A DNA stretch of 53,164 nucleotides from Candidatus Poribacteria bacterium (GTDB lineage Bacteria > Poribacteria > WGA-4E > WGA-3G). The DNA lies in NCBI GenBank assembly GCA_022825665.1, contig JAJDWI010000112.1, positions 64,172 through 117,335 of the forward strand. The letters are read 5' to 3'. Under the pieces are notes generated by a model. That model was given only the letters and a program-made list of their open reading frames with translations. It was not told the DNA's origin and made no database searches. Shown in pieces: positions 17,884 through 26,731 of the stretch. A program made the position numbers and the translations under genes. Numbering within the stretch: the stretch's first letter is position 1; each line of letters begins with the position of its first letter.

Positions 17884-17913
17884 ATTGTAGCATAAGGAGG
17901 GTTTATTAAGCAA
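17884..17913 (-). promoter_or_regulatory. probable glyQS promoter
   Basis: On the minus strand TTGCTT (17913-17908), an 18-bp spacer and TACAAT (17889-17884), about 50 bp before the ATG at 17833. It sits back to back with the plus-strand promoter at 17936-17964. Confidence 0.45.
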
Positions 17914-17935
17914 TGGATTTCTGAACTTGATAAAG

Positions 17936-17964
17936 TTGAATAAATGTGAAAGGGTTGTTATACT
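17936..17964 (+). promoter_or_regulatory. promoter of the 862-residue gene
   Basis: TTGAAT (17936-17941), a 17-bp spacer and TATACT (17959-17964). The expected start near 17971 leaves a leader of about 30 nt with AAAAGG ahead of the ATG at 18001. The promoter is close to consensus, so the gene should be expressed on its own. Confidence 0.6.
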
Positions 17965-18000
17965 TTAATTATATTCTTAATAATTCTAAAAGGTAACTAA

Positions 18001-20589
18001 ATGAACAATATCCGCTTTGATATTCGACTACGACCTATAAGGTTTGGATTTTTAGTTCGTCCCGATGATTCAGAAAAGACACTTGAGATTTTTCGACTCA
18101 ATACATGTCTGTGGGGAGGTATGTTCAATCCGATTATTCCGAAATTTAAAAATGTGCCTTCTTGGTTAGAAGATGAAGGGTTTCATTATGAGGATGCCAA
18201 ACACCTCATCAACAGTTATTTGGATTTTTTTGAACCTGATTTTCTTGTGGAAGCAGAAGAAGGTTTAGCGGATGAATTGGGTTATGATCCGAAAAGAGTT
18301 GTAAAACTTGATAATATTCTTGAAGAACTTGGTGGAAACTATGCACATAGATATGGATTAGGTGTCTATGGAATCTATAGGGATTTATATGCAAATACTT
18401 TTCAGTTTGAACAACGGTATAAGCATAATATTGTATTGGTAAAACCCGCTGATACGGCTTTCACACATTTGGCTGCGGCTAATTTCGGGAGTTTTCCTGT
18501 TGAAGAAAAATTTGAATATTTTGAACACTATTATATGGATATATTTCGTCCAAAACACATAGTGTTTGATAGTGCTGCATTTTCAAGTTTGTATCACTCC
18601 AATTCCAATTATAGCACCCCTTTAACTATCGGACGCCAAGGTATCTATGTGCAATATAACGGGCCTATGTTGTCAACACTATTTATACTTAATGCAAAGG
18701 AATCAAATGACGTAGTTGATTTTTGGAATCTACGAGCAATACACAAACATGTTGTTGCGATCCCTATTCAATGGCTTGAAGAACTTGTTCCCTTCTGTAA
18801 AAGATTCATAAGTGAAAATCACCTTCGTCTACCCGAAGATCCAAGTCCGAATATAGTTGGTCCCGTTATAATGTTTTCACAATCTCTGTCTGAGACTAAT
18901 ATAGAAGAAATTATTGAAAAATATCTTCTTATTGACGAAGAAGATATTTGCTCAGTAAGAAAATGGGGTCCAATAGTCTGGTATAAGTATTCAAGGAGAC
19001 ATACTTTTCCTGATATTAAGAATTTAGGGATAGATGAAAATACCCCTGAATATCGACAATTCATGTATAGAGCATCAGCAAAGTTTCCTAGTCCTACCCG
19101 TCCGATCTTGGTGGCGGATAGGAAAATTATGAACATACAAGTTGATAATGACAAACCTGAAATTCGATTTGATACGATCATTCCAAATTTTGCTAATGTA
19201 TATTATAACCTATATCGCGTAGCAAATGTTGTCAGATTACAAGATTGGAGTAATGCTCCCCAGTATGTTAGATTGCGGTATAGAAGTGAATACGATCAAA
19301 TCGCAACAGTTTTTCCATGTAACTATAAAAATCCTTCTGTTCCGAAATTCCAACCTAATGCTGAACAGGAATGGGAATTTCTTTTGCCCACTACAGAAGG
19401 GTTCGTCATTTTTCCTTCTGATGAACAAATGTATGAACAGTGGGATTTAATGGATGGAACAACTGCATTCAACCAGTGGTTCAACGACAACCAAATTCCT
19501 GCTATCCGTTCTGATGGGGGTAGAACAACGGAACAGATAATTCAAACACTGGAAAGTTTAAAGCGAGGTGTTAGCTATTTAGCAAATCAAAATATTATTA
19601 AATTACTCAATGAAATGGCAAACAGTGCTACCAAAACTGCTCATTATAAAGAATTTGAAAATAAGATTAATAATGCGATCACTTACGAAAAACGTAAAAA
19701 GCAAACATTTGATAAATTAGTCAAGCATGGTGCAGTAGAACTTGGGTATGAACTTAAGTGTAACAAATGCAACAGTAAGAATTGGTATTCGGTAAAAGAA
19801 CTTGATTACGTACTCACTTGTGATCTGTGTCAAAAACAGTTTAACTTTCCTATTACTACTCCTTTAAGTGAACATTCCAGATGGGCATATCGCGTAGTAG
19901 GTCCTTTTGCTCTTCCCGATTACGCCATTGGTGGATATGCTGCATCACTTGCTATTCGTTTCTTTGCAGATATTATAGGTGGATATGATAAGGCGGAGGT
20001 TACTTGGTCGACAGGTCAACAACTTGATTTGCCACCAAGTGAAAAGGTTGAGAGCGATTTTATGTTATGGTATCGTCGTAAAGAAATTTGGCCCGTAGAA
20101 AGAACTTTTTTTGCGTCTGGTCTACCAAATTTTGGCATAGAAAAACAAACCGAAACATTGTTCGGTGAAGCCAAGAGTTTTGGAAAACCTGGTGAGGATG
20201 TTTTCAAACAAGACGATATTGATAAAATGAAATTATTGGCTGAGGCGTTTCCATGTTCTATATTTGTGTTTGCCACAATGAGAGATGCGACAGATCTAAC
20301 AAAAGGAGAAATTGAACACATCAGGAAATTAGCTGAATGGGGACGGGAATATGATAACGAAAGAAAACAAACACGCGCACCAATTATAATGCTTACAGGA
20401 ACAGAACTTTTCACAACAGGTTCTTTAAGGAGTTCGTGGGAAGAAAAAGGTGGACAACATAGGAAATTGAGTGACCGAACTTCGTTAGGAATCCCCGATC
20501 TGAGAATATTGGCAGATATTACACAGTTTTTATATTTGGGAATGCAGCCTCACGGTTCAAGAGTAAGAGAAATTATAGATTCAATTTGA
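18001..20589 (+). CDS. large protein with zinc ribbon and PD-(D/E)XK-like motif, candidate defence nuclease
   Basis: An 862-residue cytoplasmic protein of unknown function. The N-terminus (RLRPIRFGFLVRPDD, then NTCLWGGMFNPIIPKF) is a recurrent but unnamed start in bacterial proteins. A long middle part has no recognised motif. Near residue 587 a zinc ribbon appears: C587-x2-C590 and C607-x2-C610. A WAYRVVGPF segment follows, then LFGEAKSFG with E723-A-K725, the core of a PD-(D/E)XK-type nuclease site, followed by DIDKMKLLAEAF. The zinc ribbon followed by an E-x-K nuclease module recurs in restriction-like proteins. The gene is visibly more AT-rich than its neighbours and has its own promoter, which suits a transferred single-gene system. 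The substrate is unknown. Confidence 0.6.
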   Translation: MNNIRFDIRLRPIRFGFLVRPDDSEKTLEIFRLNTCLWGGMFNPIIPKFKNVPSWLEDEGFHYEDAKHLINSYLDFFEPDFLVEAEEGLADELGYDPKRVVKLDNILEELGGNYAHRYGLGVYGIYRDLYANTFQFEQRYKHNIVLVKPADTAFTHLAAANFGSFPVEEKFEYFEHYYMDIFRPKHIVFDSAAFSSLYHSNSNYSTPLTIGRQGIYVQYNGPMLSTLFILNAKESNDVVDFWNLRAIHKHVVAIPIQWLEELVPFCKRFISENHLRLPEDPSPNIVGPVIMFSQSLSETNIEEIIEKYLLIDEEDICSVRKWGPIVWYKYSRRHTFPDIKNLGIDENTPEYRQFMYRASAKFPSPTRPILVADRKIMNIQVDNDKPEIRFDTIIPNFANVYYNLYRVANVVRLQDWSNAPQYVRLRYRSEYDQIATVFPCNYKNPSVPKFQPNAEQEWEFLLPTTEGFVIFPSDEQMYEQWDLMDGTTAFNQWFNDNQIPAIRSDGGRTTEQIIQTLESLKRGVSYLANQNIIKLLNEMANSATKTAHYKEFENKINNAITYEKRKKQTFDKLVKHGAVELGYELKCNKCNSKNWYSVKELDYVLTCDLCQKQFNFPITTPLSEHSRWAYRVVGPFALPDYAIGGYAASLAIRFFADIIGGYDKAEVTWSTGQQLDLPPSEKVESDFMLWYRRKEIWPVERTFFASGLPNFGIEKQTETLFGEAKSFGKPGEDVFKQDDIDKMKLLAEAFPCSIFVFATMRDATDLTKGEIEHIRKLAEWGREYDNERKQTRAPIIMLTGTELFTTGSLRSSWEEKGGQHRKLSDRTSLGIPDLRILADITQFLYLGMQPHGSRVREIIDSI

Positions 20590-20634
20590 GATGAAAATTA
20601 TCAACGCAATTGAGATTAAACAAAATACACCTCA

Positions 20635-20862
20635 TTACAGTAGGTAATGCATTCCCTCTGGTAGTTCACCAGTATAATGTATCGCTGCGCCACCTTCATA
20701 ATGTCCAGAGGCTTCATAAATATCGTCCCGAGATTTGCTATGGACTGCAACAATTCCTGATAACAACTCGGTATTTTCACTGATTTCACAATCAATGATA
20801 AACAGCCACTGATCAGGGTATTTCTCAGTCATTTCTTCAAGCGTCATACGTTCCTTTTCCAT
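20635..20862 (-). CDS. small conserved hypothetical protein
   Basis: A 75-residue acidic protein beginning MEKERMTLEEMTEKYPDQWL. The start at 20862 is preferred over the longest open frame (20931) because GGAGAA lies 6 bp upstream and because MTxEExxxxYPxxW is the usual start of this small family. Such proteins occur in cyanobacteria and others, often near toxin-antitoxin-like genes. No domain is assigned, and the protein probably folds as a small alpha/beta domain ending in a YTGELPEG segment. It lies between the AT-rich gene and a sulfatase with no obvious link to either. Confidence 0.6.
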   Translation of the reverse strand: MEKERMTLEEMTEKYPDQWLFIIDCEISENTELLSGIVAVHSKSRDDIYEASGHYEGGAAIHYTGELPEGMHYLL

Positions 20863-20932
20863 TATATTTCTCCTACACGTACCGGTATCGTGAGATATGG
20901 TATTATACCTAATTATAGTGACTATTGTCAAA

Positions 20933-22333
20933 TCATTTCAATAATGACCAATCAGGTTCGTCTTCAGGATCGCCAAGAGGTCCGTGGGCGTTACGAACGA
21001 TGCGACGTTGTGCGTCATACCAATCCGTATAGCTTGTGGCAGGTTGGAGTTTGTCGTTGCGAGCATCCATCAGATTTAGGAGGGTGGTTTCCATCTCATC
21101 TGCTAAGGACTGTGCTTCAGAGTTGTCAATCAGGTTGTTCATCTGCAGCGAATCTGATCCAATGTCGTACAGCATCCGTTTACCGTTGAGCCATCGTGCG
21201 TAGCTATGGGTTTTTGTGCGAACACCTCGCCATTCGTTACCATCAACAAGGTAGTCGTAGGTTGACCCAAAGTTCATTGTCAGAACAGCATCCTGTTCAT
21301 AAGCATCCGTTTCACCACGCCAAGAGGCAGACAGATCGTAACCTTCCACTGTGCGAGGTGTCGGAATTCCGCATAAACCGCAGAGAGAAGGGAATAGGTC
21401 TACAGGTGATGTGAGGGTATCACAGGTGCGATTGCCTTCAAAAACACCGGGTAACCGCATGATAAGTGGCACTTTGATCGATTCCTCGTAAGGTTCTCTC
21501 TTTGCCCAGAAATTGAGATCTTGTGCACCACCTTGCGTACCGTGATCAGAACCAAAGACGAGCAATGTGTTATCCACACGACCCGTTTTTTCAAGATACA
21601 CCATCAACTCTCCGAGCATATCGTCTACTGCTAAAATCATAGCAAGATAGTGTCGGTAAGCATTTAACGAACGTTCTCGCTGATTATCTGACACGTTTTC
21701 AGGTAGACGGAGTTCAGCGGGTAGTCGGTCATAGTATTCTGGCGGGGCATAATCGTAAGGTGTGCCGTGTGCTTGATGTGGAGAGATAAACAGACAGAAC
21801 GGGATATCGTTATCTACATCATCCATAAACTGAAATGCGTATCGGTTGAGTGCATTTGTCTCGTATCCTTCCCATCTTTCGTTCCGCCAATTGTCAAGGT
21901 TTACAGTACCATTGAAATAGTCAGTGTGGAAGTTGTAGCCACGCCAATGTTGAAATCCGAGACGGTCACGTCCTTCAGGCACGTAATCGCGTCCACCGAT
22001 TTCTGGGAAGGAACCCGTGTGAAGATGCCATTTACCAACCCATGCGGTTCGGTATCCATTACGATTGAAAACGTCACCGAGTCCAATTTCATCGTGACGT
22101 GTCTTTACGAAATTTATGAGATGACCGGTTGTCTGCGGGTGTCGTCCCGTGAGTAGCATGGAACGGTAGGGGGTACAGACAGGTGCAGTAGCAATTGCGT
22201 TTGAGAAAACGGTGCCTTCTTGTGCGAGTCTATCTATATGTGGTGTTTCAATCTGCTTTTCACCGTATACTGGTAATGAGCAGGCACGAATTTGATCTGA
22301 TAGAAGAAATACGATGTTTGGTTTGTCTGCCAT
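20933..22333 (-). CDS. sulfatase, formylglycine type
   Basis: A 466-residue sulfatase. Metal site NIVFLLSDQIRACS (D13), C53 in VCTPYRSMLLTGR (CxPxR signature, here with Tyr before the Arg), YFNGTVNLDNW in the middle and FGSDHGTQGG near residue 265 for the second half of the metal site. It is probably a choline- or carbohydrate-sulfatase-like enzyme, as the family is broad. No signal peptide is visible. It lies 127 bp downstream of the PorV-like gene. It is not a close copy of the sulfatase at 6129. Confidence 0.9.
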   Translation of the reverse strand: MADKPNIVFLLSDQIRACSLPVYGEKQIETPHIDRLAQEGTVFSNAIATAPVCTPYRSMLLTGRHPQTTGHLINFVKTRHDEIGLGDVFNRNGYRTAWVGKWHLHTGSFPEIGGRDYVPEGRDRLGFQHWRGYNFHTDYFNGTVNLDNWRNERWEGYETNALNRYAFQFMDDVDNDIPFCLFISPHQAHGTPYDYAPPEYYDRLPAELRLPENVSDNQRERSLNAYRHYLAMILAVDDMLGELMVYLEKTGRVDNTLLVFGSDHGTQGGAQDLNFWAKREPYEESIKVPLIMRLPGVFEGNRTCDTLTSPVDLFPSLCGLCGIPTPRTVEGYDLSASWRGETDAYEQDAVLTMNFGSTYDYLVDGNEWRGVRTKTHSYARWLNGKRMLYDIGSDSLQMNNLIDNSEAQSLADEMETTLLNLMDARNDKLQPATSYTDWYDAQRRIVRNAHGPLGDPEDEPDWSLLK

Positions 22334-22370
22334 GTTCGGTGTCTTTGGATTTATTCAGATAAGAATATGT

Positions 22371-22412
22371 GTAAAACAAGCAATTCCAACGTGAGAGGCG
22401 TGATAAATTGCT
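22371..22412 (-). terminator. possible terminator after the PorV-like gene
   Basis: On the minus strand AGCAATT (22412-22406) and AATTGCT (22385-22379) pair around a loop of about 20 nt with a small inner pairing (ACG with CGT). TTGTTTT follows. It stands between the PorV-like gene and the sulfatase. Confidence 0.35.
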
Positions 22413-22460
22413 CGATTACATATGCATTTCTTCAAAAGGAAACAATCCATGAAGAATAAC

Positions 22461-23606
22461 TTAAAACTTTAGCCCCACACTAACACGGTGTGCGTCATTC
22501 AGGTGTCCAAAGTCAGCGAAGGCGTAATCAAGTGATAGCATTGTTTCACCGAACTTTAGGTGTATGCCTAAACCGAGTGTCAATCCCTCTTCATCATCGC
22601 TTTGGTCAGGACCTAATCGGAATTTATACCCCGCACGAATTGCTGCCATCTTTTTGTACCAGTATTCCATACCAATATTGAGTCTTTCACTGTTATCATT
22701 CGGATGGTTGCCATCAAGAGCGATAGTAAGCAGGTTGCTTTCATCATCAATCAAGTCATAAGCAATTCCGAGACGGAAATTAGATGGAAGCGGGTATTCA
22801 ACGGTATCCAATTCCGCTTTACGCGTTGGGTTCGTGGTATCTGGGTGGGGTGAATAATCGGCAATTTGTTCTTCTCCAGCAACTTCGTTACCCGTTTCAA
22901 GGTCAGGTCCACTGAAACTCATCTCAGGTCCGAAGTTTGAGAAGCACATTCCGATACGCAGACTTCGCCAACCTGTGTGATATAAAGTGCCGATATCAAT
23001 AGCAACACCTTTCGCACTTTCCCGATGAATTTGCTGATGAATATATTTTGCATTAATACCGAAGGAGAGGTTAGCACCTGATTCTTTCTCATAAAGTTGT
23101 CTGGAATATGCTAATGAGACCGCAGTATCCCATGCAGAATACCAAAGTCCAGTGCCATCAGGTTTATCAAGCGTTGTGATTTCCGTATCAGGAACGTTGA
23201 GAAACGTAACACTTGCACCCAACGTGCCGACCTTCTCTATCGGTGTGGCAAACGCGAGATAGTTGTAACGGACATCCGCAAGCCATATCGTGTGTGTATC
23301 TGAGAAACTGGTCTTTTTAAGTTGGCTGAGTCCCGCAGGATTCCAATAGATTGTGGTAACATCGTTAGCAATTGCCCCGAATGTACCACCTAAACTATCT
23401 ACCCGCGCCCCCGGTCCAATTTTGAGAAATTGTGCACCAGCAGTTCCAACATTTGTGGTTGCATAACTGGAAACGGTCAATGTAAATACTGAAGCGACCA
23501 TAAGCAAGAATGAGAGAAAGGGAACATAGTAGCGAGGTATATCAACCTTCTGTCCCTTTGCAACTCTATGGTCTTGTGAATCTTGATATAAAATAGTATT
23601 GTGCAT
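22461..23606 (-). CDS. PorV/PorQ-family outer-membrane protein
   Basis: A 381-residue outer-membrane beta-barrel of the PorV/PorQ (UPF0164) kind. An N-terminal segment (residues 1-25) precedes a hydrophobic signal ending near SSYA-TTNVG. The mature protein opens with GTAGAQFLKIGPGARVDSLG and IYWNPAGLSQLKKTSF, the family signature, and ends in a strand with terminal Phe (RVSVGLKF). In Bacteroidota PorV works with the type IX secretion system. Here it is 26 bp downstream of the giant secreted protein, so it probably helps to export or anchor it. GAGGAGA precedes the ATG. Confidence 0.82.
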   Translation of the reverse strand: MHNTILYQDSQDHRVAKGQKVDIPRYYVPFLSFLLMVASVFTLTVSSYATTNVGTAGAQFLKIGPGARVDSLGGTFGAIANDVTTIYWNPAGLSQLKKTSFSDTHTIWLADVRYNYLAFATPIEKVGTLGASVTFLNVPDTEITTLDKPDGTGLWYSAWDTAVSLAYSRQLYEKESGANLSFGINAKYIHQQIHRESAKGVAIDIGTLYHTGWRSLRIGMCFSNFGPEMSFSGPDLETGNEVAGEEQIADYSPHPDTTNPTRKAELDTVEYPLPSNFRLGIAYDLIDDESNLLTIALDGNHPNDNSERLNIGMEYWYKKMAAIRAGYKFRLGPDQSDDEEGLTLGLGIHLKFGETMLSLDYAFADFGHLNDAHRVSVGLKF

Positions 23607-23632
23607 GTGTTTCTCCTCAAATCGTGTTACCG

Positions 23633-26629
23633 TTATCGTATGATTGCGAACCTTCCAATCTTATTCCCGATGACGTTATTGCTTCCATCTTGTGCTTCAA
23701 CGTGGTAGATATATACACCACTTGCCAATGCTTGATTGTATCGGTTGAGCAGGTCAAATTCAGTAGTCCCCCCTTTGTCACCCTGCGCCAGACGTTCATC
23801 TTCGTTGAAGGGTGTGGCACTTTCATGTTTTAATTCTCGCACCAATTCACCAGCCAATGTATAGATTCGGATGGTACATCGCGGAGGTAGACGCATGAAA
23901 TAGATTTTATCTGTTCCTTCAGTCTGTACTGCTCTATTAGTGACGAAGTATGGATTTGGCACAACACGAATATTTGCGAGATCTTCTTCTATATCATTAG
24001 CCTCAAGTGACTCACCTTGTGTAGCGATCAGAATCTCGTCACCATCTTGTGGTGCAGCAACGCCACCCATATCAACTGTGAATACATCACCAGCGGAAAG
24101 TTCACCATTGGGATCAAAGATATAGACGTAGGCACCACGGATGAATATTCTAAAGTATCCTACCGTATCCTGTGGCACATATTCATCACTCCAACCCGCC
24201 GCTGTCAATATAGCATACCCATCAGCACGTTGGTCATTGAATTTGATTTCCTCCCCTGTATCTTCGTCCACTACCTTAACGTGTGTATCGTCTGTAAATG
24301 TGATGGAGTAGGTATGGGGGCGATAGTAGGTAGCCCAAAAGATATTGGGCCAAGTATTTTCACCTGCCCCAGGAGATTCTATCTTTACTGACCAGTCTGT
24401 GACGGTTCCTGCTGTTAGTTTAACATCATTGATTGGGTTTTCGTCTGGACTACCATAAGTTACGTCAACCCCTTTCATATTCAAGATGATGCCATCAAAC
24501 ATCGGTGTACGTGCCTCATAAGCCTCAAAGTGGTTAGCATCATACCAGTCGAACGTTGTTTTTTCTATGACCGTCTGATTCGTTGTGGTATCAATAATTT
24601 CGTAAGCTGGGGGTTGATGTCCAGGACCTGTGATATATGCCCCAGGTCCGGTCTGTTTAGCCCCATACCAAACAATCTTATATTGATTTCCCGTAACTTT
24701 GTTTGGAACTATCACCATTGGCTCTATGCTAACAGGAATAGCGTTTTGTTCCACATCAACCACCGGTTCTCTATAACCTGCGGGATGTGCCCGTGGAACA
24801 ACATGAACCATCGTTTCAATCTGGCTACTTTCCATCGCTGGCAATGCTTTTTTAGGGTTACCTGTATCGTAAGAGGTGACTGCGTAGGTATACTGAATTC
24901 CGTTGGTTAAGTCTGTATCTGTATAGAAATTCTTGATGCCGACATCTTCCCCAAGAGCCTGTGATGGTGTGGAAACGACGCGGAAAATGTCGCCTGCAAC
25001 TGGCGGACCTGAAGGACCATCGGTTATTTTTACGTAGAGTCCACCGAAATAAATCTGCTCTCCAGAACGATATGTTCCGTCTGGATAGGGTTCTCCTGAA
25101 TTCGGATCCTTTACGACAACATACCCTCCACCATTTGCGGGAAATTCGGGATTATATGCCATAACTTCCCACAATGTTGTGTTAATCACCTCAAAACTTG
25201 TGCTGGAATTGAATTTGATGGCATAGGTAGCACTCTTAAAGAAATCAGCGAAAAAGGGTTCATCTCCCATGCTTTCAATGGTGGCATCTGACTGCTTACC
25301 AACGTGTGAAACGGTGAAGAAATTACCGGTAGCACTCGGTTTGTCAAATTCCATCAACAATTCCCAGTCTTCAACAGGTTTTCCAGTGTTTTCATCATAA
25401 GCGGTATCTCGTCTATAGACTCTGTAGCCTTCAAAGATTTTTTCTGGATCGGTTACATCAACATACTCTTCAATACTTTTTTCGACACCGTTATCAACCC
25501 AACGTCCAGCACTTTCCCAAACAAGTGACACCTGTCCATCGGCGGGATAAGCGGCTACGAGAGGGGAGGGTGGCGGAGCTGGTGCAACATAAGCATCGTC
25601 ATATAACTTCTGTGCCCAGTCAGATGATGTTTGCAAACCTGCAAGTCCTTCACCGATTGCCACCGCAATGATGACGTTAAATGTTTCACCAGGGGCAAGT
25701 GTTTCAATCGGACCGTAGGATTGAATAAAACGTTGGTCGTCGTAGTTTGCGGGAAGGGGTTCAACACCGGGAGTGCTGATTAATGCATACATTTCCGCAT
25801 CAGTTGTTGGGTCCGTATCAATTGTAATTCGTTTGTGTGCAATAAAATTGATTTTGGCATCTTCATCTTCTGGATCCTCGCCCATGTATGCATCTAAGAC
25901 TCGCAGCCCGATGTAACCGGGGGCAGAGGCATTAGAGAAACCGTAAGAGAGGTACCGATTCGGGTGATCATCTGGGTTGAGACCGTCCGGTGTTTGATCC
26001 AGCGCGACGAAATCATCCGCTGAGTAACTTGCCGTGCCAGTTTCGTTACTGGATATGTCTACGTCGTAGCGGAAAGCCATAAACACATCTTCAAGTGTGT
26101 CGTCTCCAACGTTTTTGACATTATATTCAAGTATAAAGAAGTCGTACAGCGGGGCGTAACTCCATTGGAATCCGCTAACATCAAGTTCTAAACCGAGGAT
26201 CAACCCTTTATTTGCTTCAGGATTGGTATCAGAACATTTGAATCTAATTAATTGGTTCGTCGGTGTGCCTTTTGATGTCACTCCTGGTTTTTTGGAAAGA
26301 ATGTCAACTAATTGACCAGTGTCTGGATCTTCAATTGGGATTGGCCAGATTTCACTTTGTCTGCCATCTGCCTCAGCAACGCCAATCTCACCACCTTTTT
26401 TTGCGCCAATCCAGATGTCTCCTTCATAGATGTAAGAATCGTTAGTACCTGCGGGCCACCATCCTGATGGGTTTTGTGAAGGGTTCCTGGGATACCCTAC
26501 GACTGCAGTGTTGAAAATAGCAGAGGACATATTGCCGACATCAAGTGCTTTCCAATCCTCCCCTGCATTGACCAATAGTGTGCTAAATGTTAAAACCGTA
26601 AATAAAATACTATATCGCAATATTTTCAT
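23633..26629 (-). CDS. large secreted protein with type IX-like C-terminus
   Basis: A 998-residue protein with a signal peptide (KILRYSILFTVLTFSTLLVNA). The N-terminal part (GDIWIGAKKGGEIGVAEADG) and a long middle follow, with a fibronectin-type region (SQVSLVWESAGRWVDNG near residue 370 and EGYRVYRR). The last 100 residues (VVPNPYFVTNR, CTIRIYTLAGELVREL, LASGVYIYHVEAQDG) resemble the T9SS type A sorting domain or FlgD-like Ig domain. Exported and probably surface-attached; a cargo of the PorV-like protein next to it is the natural guess. GGAGG precedes the ATG. Confidence 0.78.
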   Translation of the reverse strand: MKILRYSILFTVLTFSTLLVNAGEDWKALDVGNMSSAIFNTAVVGYPRNPSQNPSGWWPAGTNDSYIYEGDIWIGAKKGGEIGVAEADGRQSEIWPIPIEDPDTGQLVDILSKKPGVTSKGTPTNQLIRFKCSDTNPEANKGLILGLELDVSGFQWSYAPLYDFFILEYNVKNVGDDTLEDVFMAFRYDVDISSNETGTASYSADDFVALDQTPDGLNPDDHPNRYLSYGFSNASAPGYIGLRVLDAYMGEDPEDEDAKINFIAHKRITIDTDPTTDAEMYALISTPGVEPLPANYDDQRFIQSYGPIETLAPGETFNVIIAVAIGEGLAGLQTSSDWAQKLYDDAYVAPAPPPSPLVAAYPADGQVSLVWESAGRWVDNGVEKSIEEYVDVTDPEKIFEGYRVYRRDTAYDENTGKPVEDWELLMEFDKPSATGNFFTVSHVGKQSDATIESMGDEPFFADFFKSATYAIKFNSSTSFEVINTTLWEVMAYNPEFPANGGGYVVVKDPNSGEPYPDGTYRSGEQIYFGGLYVKITDGPSGPPVAGDIFRVVSTPSQALGEDVGIKNFYTDTDLTNGIQYTYAVTSYDTGNPKKALPAMESSQIETMVHVVPRAHPAGYREPVVDVEQNAIPVSIEPMVIVPNKVTGNQYKIVWYGAKQTGPGAYITGPGHQPPAYEIIDTTTNQTVIEKTTFDWYDANHFEAYEARTPMFDGIILNMKGVDVTYGSPDENPINDVKLTAGTVTDWSVKIESPGAGENTWPNIFWATYYRPHTYSITFTDDTHVKVVDEDTGEEIKFNDQRADGYAILTAAGWSDEYVPQDTVGYFRIFIRGAYVYIFDPNGELSAGDVFTVDMGGVAAPQDGDEILIATQGESLEANDIEEDLANIRVVPNPYFVTNRAVQTEGTDKIYFMRLPPRCTIRIYTLAGELVRELKHESATPFNEDERLAQGDKGGTTEFDLLNRYNQALASGVYIYHVEAQDGSNNVIGNKIGRFAIIR

Positions 26630-26690
26630 ATTCCCTTACCTCCGATTAGGTAATGACAAAATGCTCCAGTAAAATGTGGTTGATACTCGT

Positions 26691-26699
26691 ATTATACCA
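26691..26699 (-). promoter_or_regulatory. extended -10 promoter of the giant secreted protein
   Basis: The minus strand reads TGGTATAAT (26699-26691), an extended -10. It leaves an untranslated leader of about 55 nt before the ATG at 26629. Confidence 0.45.
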
Positions 26700-26731
26700 T
26701 CAATTGCCGATTGACACTTCAATAAATATAA

